This document shows positions 59,601 to 64,000 of a stretch of DNA of 64,000 nt, piece by piece. Origin of the DNA: Struthidea cinerea (taxonomy: Eukaryota; Chordata; Aves; Passeriformes; Corcoracidae); contig VZTI01004081.1 of the NCBI GenBank assembly GCA_013397865.1, positions 1,234,709 to 1,298,708 of the forward strand, read 5' to 3'. The number at the start of each line of letters is the position of its first letter. Position 1 is the first letter of the stretch. The position numbers and the translations under genes are program-made. Under the pieces are notes generated by a model that saw only the letters and a list, made by a program, of their open reading frames with translations, was not told the DNA's origin and made no database searches.

Positions 59601-62600
59601 GCAAGTCACAGAAAGTCCCAGAAATTCTGCCCAAGGGAGATAAGAAACTGCCACCCAAAGTGACTGAAACATTCTTCCAGATCCCCTCCTCCACCCCCCA
59701 TATCAATTGTTTTCCTTCTTCCCACACTTTATCCCCCAGCGTTCACTTTTCACATAGTTTCAACCATGCTCACTAGGGATGCTCTGGCTAACCACTCTCG
59801 TGGGAGTGGGAAACTCCACCTCAGATGGGACTAGGATCTGAAAAGAAGCCACGAGCCCCCCATAGGGGTGTGGAGTCTGATGGGGCAAGTGTTCAGTGTC
59901 TTTTCAGTAGCAAAGCCTGATGTGTGGTAGACCTTACTCCTTTCCAGCTGGTATGTGCTGCCTGATGAGGTTCCTTAGCCTACAGAGACCTTCCTGCTTA
60001 TCCCTTAGGACAAGGAAACCCTCCTTGAAACCCTGCTTTTGGGCAATGAGCAGGGTGGGGTGGACCTCTATCAGCTCTGGTCCAGTTGGGAGGCAGTGAT
60101 CCACCCACCATGAAATTGTGCCCCGTGCTGCTCTCATCTCCTGCTGGCCGGAGATGGGAAGGAAGAACCACAGTGCCTGTGTGCCAGAGATCCTTCCCTT
60201 CCCCATCACACTGACATTGGCAGTCATCTTCAGCCTCCTTTCCTCCTACGTACCTTAATTTTCCTTTCACTTTTAAAGATTTTTCTCACCCCCCTGCCCC
60301 CTTTTCAGGCCCCGTATCGCCTCTGTGCCTCATTGCTGGGTGCCAGAGGTGGCTTTTCTCTGCATGGAGGTGATTTTGCAAACCAGCCCTCGCAAGGGGC
60401 CGACAGCCACCAGCAAAGAGCGCAGTAAGTGCCTGCAGTCCTGGCCCAGAGAGGACAGCACAGTCTGTTTGGCTGCAGAAGGATGACAGAATATATTGAA
60501 AGAGCTCATTAAACTACTTTGGTCATGCTCCAAAGCATGTTGAAAGTCAGGAGAGAGAGTCCCCCACTGACATGGACAGGGTTTGGATCAGGGTTAATTC
60601 CATTAACCTGGGTGCTTGGTAGCTGCTGAGCCCAGCTGAGTCCTGGGGTTATTACTGTGCATGTAAGCTGTCCCTAATAAAATAAAGAAGACAAACTGGG
60701 CACCTGTGTTTAATAATCTGTGGTGACTTATGAATCATCCGTGTTTGTTAAGATCCATCTCGTACACAGACTCGTCTTTCTCTCGCTAGCACCCAGCTCA
60801 TCCTTCCCTATGGAAACCACAGCCAGCTTTCCTGCAGAAGGTGAATTCCTTTCAGAGTTGCATTTAATCTGCTGCAAGCTAGCCCTTTAAATCCAGGCTT
60901 TTACATCCAGTTACTCCAGAGAATATGAGGAATGCCTCTGCTGGTTTTTCACTGAGCCTATTTAGCCTTTTTTGGACAGAAGGAAGCATCCGAGAGGGAG
61001 GGCGCATTTTTCCCTCTTTAAATCACAGAAGGAACACCACAGCTCATTCCTCATGTCCAGACTGCTTAACTCTTCCCATATCCTAGCAGTCCTCAGCCGC
61101 TGCTCTGATGGCACTGGAGCCCCTGGCTGTCCCTTTGCCTCCTGGTCTGAAAGCCTGGCACCCATCTGAGGGACCCTGGGACACAAAGGTGTGGGGTTTT
61201 CCATCCTTTCAGGTCTGCAGCCAAGGCAGTCGTCCCCATCCTGATCCTGCCATGCAAACCACAGCCTGACAGGCAGCCCCGCAGCTCCTTGCACAGCAGG
61301 GCCCCAGGCAAGAGAGATTCTTCTCTCTCTGAAACAAGGAAAGAGTGTTTTTCCCTTCCCACTCGTTTATCCACTGCCACAACAGCTGCTGTCCACGGGC
61401 TTACTGCAGAGCCCTCAGGCTTAGCTCGGTTTTCAAGAACACTAAATTTGCATCCACACCACATGACCCAGGCTCTAAGCCTGCCCACATGGCTGGCAAG
61501 GAGCTCCTGAGTGTAAGTTTGGCTGCAGGGACCGACTTTGTGATGACCACAGCATTACTAAGAGATTCCCTCGCCCTCTTCTCCTCCTCACGCTCCCATG
61601 GGATTGTGTGCCGTGTCAAACTTCTGGGCTGGAGAGCACAGGGAAGGACAGAGCACCAGTTGTGGGGCTCCGATTTTATGTATACACAGAAGGTGTCCTA
61701 TATCATTTTTTCCCTAGTGTTCAAGTAGATGTTAAATTATCCATACAAGCAAAATTAAGGATGAAAACGAAGCAGATCACATCTCTGCCAGGGCCTGGAG
61801 AGTGACAAAAGCTGGCCACATTCTACAGTCATAGATTCTGGGGGGGTTGTACACCATCCTTAGGTTAACGCGTTCCCCAAGATGACTTCAGGTAACCTGG
61901 CCCTGAGATGTACTTTTTTAACCGAGATGGTGATGGAGATGCTTGTTTGGTAAAAGCCCTGCTCTTAATAAATAGAAAATCCCATATGACAAAGCACTGA
62001 CAACATGAAAATCTGACAGATGTGCCTGCTTGAAAGGCTGCAAAGTGAAATCATGTAGCAACAATTTTACAGTGAAAGAAACAATTGATTTCAGATGCTG
62101 GGAGCTCCAGGGACTTAAAGAATTCTCACATCTCAGCTGCGCCACATCAGCAGCTGCACCTGCACTCCCAGCAGTGGGGAAGACCCAGGGGTGGAGCAGC
62201 ACTGCCTGCTGTGAGACACGATCACAACCAGTCTCCCATCCCAGCAGGCTGTGCCAAGATACAGGGAGAGCATCCAAGTGCCAGGGCTGAATGTCCACCA
62301 TCAGGAACAGAGCATCTGTCCACCAGAGCACTCAACAGCATACATTTCATCTCAGTTTTGCATGAATAGAACATCTAATTTCTACCCAATTAGACACGGT
62401 GGATGGAGTTTATGTTGTCTCTGTGCAGGAAAACAGACGGTCCATGGTCCAGCATGCAGTCAGCGGGACATGGAGACAGGCAGCTCCTGATGTGGCACAG
62501 GGCCTTCCAGTCAGACAGAAATATTTAACGAATCTGAACCAGAAAAGTGAGTTTGCATCGGTCATTAGTGCCTTGCGTCACGGGGCTGAGATATTTTCTG

Positions 62601-64000
62601 ATGTGGTTCCCAGGAGCCTTGAAACCACAGCCTGCAGCCCAGGCAAGGAGCATGGCAAAGGACAGGAGGTGGCACAGGATTCACCATGTGACAAAACACA
62701 CACACAAAACTTCATTCTGGAAGGCAAAGCTTTGGAATACGGTTATGGGAGGACCCCACAGATGAACAAACAAATTTCAGCTCCTCCAATGTGCTTCCAG
62801 AAGAGCCTAAGACACTTAAAACAGTATAAAAACCAGCAGGAAAAAATACCTACAAGGTTAGAGATACCCGACATGGCAGGACAGCAGCTGTGCAAAACAT
62901 TTCTAAGCTGATCAGACTTCTGCAGTTGTGATGGTTTCTGCAGGTGGCCAAAAGGACAAGAATAGTCTGTTTCCCTTAACAGCTTCATCAGCCCAAGGCC
63001 AGGACCCCTCCTCTGAAGGGACACTGAAGTGTGGCGTGCTGAGAGAAGGGGCTTTCCCAGCACCTTCCCTTTCAGGAGTAAAACAGGTGCCCCATAAACC
63101 AGTGATGCAAGTACCCAACAGATTTGTACCTCCCCAGTCGCCACCATTCTTCAAGGATGGGCACCGAGCAAGCAAGGAGAACAAGAGGAGTAAAAGTTAC
63201 CTCCAGCATACTCTGGAATCTCCTCTGGAAGAGAAAAACCTGCTAGAGAACAGCAACAGCACTTCCAGCCCTTCCCAGGGGTTTCCACACTTCCTTAGGT
63301 TCTAAATAAAGAGAGGCTAGAGACCAGCCTCTGGCAGAGGCAGAGATGTGGCTTAGCTGCGCCACATTCCAGCAGGCAGGAATTGCCCTGAGCCCCTCAC
63401 CGTGCTGCTGTGGCCCTAATTACCCACTCCTTAAATCTCCTGAAGGCTGCAGCCCTCCTTGCAAGCAGGTTTTATTGCCCTGGTGTGGGGTGGTTGTGAC
63501 CCTGTGGCTGTCACACCTGTGCCACTCCTCTGAGCAGCCTGCTGCATGCCACCACCTCCAGCCACGCCCAGGCTGTGACTAGGAGAGCACTGCTGGGCTT
63601 CTCTGGGTTACAAACCAAGCCACGTGGGCAACCAGGCTGGAGATGGTCTTGCCTCATTTAGCAGGACATGCAGACCTGACCTTTCTCCCACAGGCCAGGC
63701 TGTCCCTGCTCACACTCAGGCGAATGAGAAGAGCCAGTTCCTCACCCGGGTCATCCCAAGGTGAACCCACAAGGAAGGTTACAAATGGGGAGAACTAAAA
63801 GAAAAAAAAACCCTAAAAAGTCTTCCTCCCAGTGTCCTGAGACAGGTGAAAAATATGGGCAGAGCATGGCTGGACTTGCCAAGACAGGGCCATCAGCTGT
63901 TCTGCACTGAGAGAAAAAAGAGAGAACCCATTTCTGAAAGAGAAGTATCCCTCCTTTCAACCCAGAAAAGCCATTAATAAAACTGCTACTACACTCAAAA
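47606..64000. other. Intergenic sequence, distal part
   Basis: About 16 kb with only chance-length open frames on both strands. I compared the longer frames with the genes expected next in vertebrate synteny (BANF2 and SNX5) and found no match. A short CA run lies at about 57,754-57,768. - strand poly(A)-type signals near 48,770 and 50,390 and a + strand AATAAA near 60,676 are isolated. Confidence 0.55.

Noticed and set aside
62399..62911. 170-codon + strand frame at 62.4 kb
   Set aside because: No similarity to a known family, no splice context, and a length expected by chance in 25 kb of GC-moderate DNA.

Overview
The window is vertebrate nuclear DNA, most likely from a bird. It holds parts of two conserved animal genes with small, spliced exons, CpG-island promoters, a CR1-type LINE tail and a repeat resembling an avian retroviral LTR. 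Nothing in it is bacterial or viral coding sequence. Most long open frames are chance frames in introns or intergenic DNA.

Layout: (1) 1-390 is CpG-rich sequence at the 5' side of the destrin gene. (2) 391-10,970 holds DSTN (actin-depolymerizing factor) on the + strand: the end of intron 1, coding exons 2-4 and the 3' UTR. The exon carrying the start codon appears to lie before base 1. (3) 10,971-14,770 is intergenic space between two convergent genes. (4) 14,770-about 38,500 is RRBP1 (p180, ribosome-binding protein 1) on the - strand. I could place 23 coding exons with splice sites, from the start codon at 32,766 to the stop at 15,289, and there is a CpG island promoter at 37.4-38.7 kb interrupted by a 365-base gap. 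(5) 38,700-64,000 is about 25 kb in which I recognise no gene.

The order DSTN(+) then RRBP1(-), tail to tail, matches the human 20p12 arrangement. The two proteins are not known to act together. DSTN severs and depolymerizes actin filaments in the cytoplasm. RRBP1 is an ER membrane protein with a short luminal N-terminus, a basic ribosome-binding stretch and a very long cytosolic coiled coil.

The two most useful observations are in RRBP1. First, the exon that in mammals carries tens of decapeptide repeats has none here except one repeat-like decapeptide (residues 197-206). Second, coding exon 20 is 92 bases instead of the expected 93 and contains an in-frame stop. The frame after the lost base still reads as RRBP1-like sequence and ends at a good donor, so this is either an assembly base error or a real truncating allele. 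I found no evidence of a new kind of biological system.
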